This document shows, piece by piece, positions 63,305 to 64,000 of a stretch of DNA of 64,000 nucleotides. The stretch comes from Pseudomonadota bacterium. Its GTDB lineage: Bacteria > Pseudomonadota > Gammaproteobacteria > Steroidobacterales > Steroidobacteraceae. Every line of letters begins with the position of its first letter. The first letter of the stretch is position 1. A program made the translations under genes and the position numbers. The stretch is taken from positions 248,001 to 312,000 of the forward strand of contig JAFEDT010000006.1 in assembly GCA_018241445.1 (NCBI GenBank). The letters run 5' to 3'. The notes under the pieces are model-generated. The model was not told the origin of the DNA. It ran no database searches and saw nothing but the letters and a program-made list of their open reading frames with translations.

Positions 63305-64000
63305 TTACGACGTCAGTCCGGCAGGTTCCTCCACCTGCGCTGCTTCATTCGTGCACAGCCGATACCCGAGCCCCGTTTCCGTAACCAAGTAGCGAGGCCG
63401 ACGCGGATCGGGCTCAAGCTTCGCACGTAGGGTCTTCATGAATACTCGCAGACTCCGCGCGTCGTCGGCCTTGTCCGGGCCCCACACCTCACGCAACAGC
63501 TGGCGCTGCCGCACCACCATGCCTGCCTGACGGGCCAGACACTCAAGCACGCGATATTCCACGGGCGTCAGGTGAATCTCCCCTTGCGGTCCTCGGGTCT
63601 GCCTGTTCGCCAAATCAATATGGAGCGGGCCCAGCTGCAGAAGATGCGTCTGCTCAGAGCCGCGCACGTTGCGGCGCAGTCCGGCCCGGACGCGTGCGAG
63701 CAGTTCTGGGGCCGAGAAGGGTTTGGTAATGTAGTCATCCGCACCGGCGTCGAGCGCCGCGATCTTCTGTTCCTCCATCGTGCGCGCCGACAGCACGATG
63801 ATCGGCATGGGCGACCAGGCGCGCACCTGACGAATGACGGTCAGACCGTCCGCATCGGGGAGCCCAAGGTCCACCAACAGCAGGTCCGGCTTGTGGCTAC
63901 GGGCCTCGATCTCGCCGCGCGCCGCGGTCCCGGCCTCGATGAGCTTGTAGCCCTGCTTACCGAGTAACACGTGCAGCACGTTGCAGATCGCGGGCTCATC
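63305..64000 (-). CDS. kdpE: KdpE-like OmpR-family response regulator, N-terminus cut
   Basis: A two-component response regulator extending past the window end; 231 residues are readable. The receiver includes the acidic pair (DEP at the very edge), the phospho-Asp in DLLLVDLGLPDADGLTVI, conserved Ser in VLSARTMEEQ, and Lys in DDYITKPF. An OmpR winged helix follows (LTPVEYRVLECLARQAGMVV, LLREVWG, RSLRVFMKTLRAKLEPDPRRPRYLVTETGLGYRL), strongly KdpE-like. It should respond to K+ limitation through KdpD, whose gene and kdpFABC are presumably beyond 64000. Only a few N-terminal residues are missing. Confidence 0.88.
   Translation of the reverse strand, partial: DEPAICNVLHVLLGKQGYKLIEAGTAARGEIEARSHKPDLLLVDLGLPDADGLTVIRQVRAWSPMPIIVLSARTMEEQKIAALDAGADDYITKPFSAPELLARVRAGLRRNVRGSEQTHLLQLGPLHIDLANRQTRGPQGEIHLTPVEYRVLECLARQAGMVVRQRQLLREVWGPDKADDARSLRVFMKTLRAKLEPDPRRPRYLVTETGLGYRLCTNEAAQVEEPAGLTS

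Overview
The window is high-GC bacterial chromosome from what looks like a gammaproteobacterium. The evidence is a BipA/TypA, GlgB, FolE and GlpK/GlpF complement, TonB-dependent uptake, NodT/EmrAB tripartite efflux and short intergenic gaps. The mix of Rieske oxygenase, acyl-CoA enzymes, PQQ enzyme and large Vps10-like propeller protein would suit environmental lineages such as Steroidobacterales or Xanthomonadales-like groups. That placement is inference; no rRNA or marker phylogeny is available. Both ends cut genes: a GABA-transaminase-type enzyme on the left and a KdpE-like response regulator on the right.

Layout. 0-6.4 kb: aminotransferase end, a small Cys-rich hypothetical, a membrane GGDEF-EAL protein, a glycerophosphodiesterase and glycogen branching enzyme. 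6.4-11.9 kb (minus): a tightly packed set of Rieske oxygenase, CrtI/PYROXD2-like FAD oxidoreductase, M48 lipoprotein peptidase and ABC exporter, headed by a near-perfect 16-bp dyad. 12-19.5 kb: housekeeping (DUF2721, typA, glpK-glpF, folE, YeiH-type exporter, DUF6356, Lrp/AsnC). 19.6-24.4 kb (minus): marR-NodT-EmrA-EmrB efflux operon with a readable promoter/operator. 24.7-29 kb: M20 hydrolase, TRIC-family membrane protein, NAD(P)H-binding protein, GH79-like glycosidase. 29.1-29.4 kb: a decayed IS3-type transposase end beside tRNA-Arg(ACG). 29.4-33.5 kb: APC permease, Tet-like MFS pump, secreted phosphoesterase, GlsB.

33.7-43.9 kb is the most distinctive locus: two divergent, translationally coupled operons. 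The left (minus) arm encodes an acyl-CoA ligase, a thiolase-fold protein lacking the usual nucleophilic Cys, a Zn-ribbon/DUF35-SDR fusion lacking the SDR Lys, and a hotdog thioesterase. The right (plus) arm encodes an M20-like amidohydrolase, a YtcJ-like amidohydrolase, a COG0523 metal-chaperone GTPase and an oxalate/formate-type MFS transporter. A coherent reading is import of an amide-type compound, metal-dependent hydrolysis with a dedicated metallochaperone, CoA activation of the released acid and retro-aldol cleavage. This is inference.

44-56 kb: TonB receptor with small repeats upstream, 5-FTHF cyclo-ligase, a MarR-DUF488-ClC operon with a perfect 8+1+8 palindrome, a secreted YtcJ-like amidohydrolase, NnrU, a PQQ-type propeller enzyme and an FMN reductase. 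55-64 kb: a beta-helix protein of unknown role, a 1013-residue Vps10/BNR propeller protein, an internally deleted arylamine N-acetyltransferase relic, an RcnR-type Ni/Co sensor with a G-tract operator, an OprB-like porin, a NRAMP-family gene broken by an internal deletion plus frameshift, and partial kdpE. No CRISPR array, intact insertion sequence, rRNA or prophage was seen.
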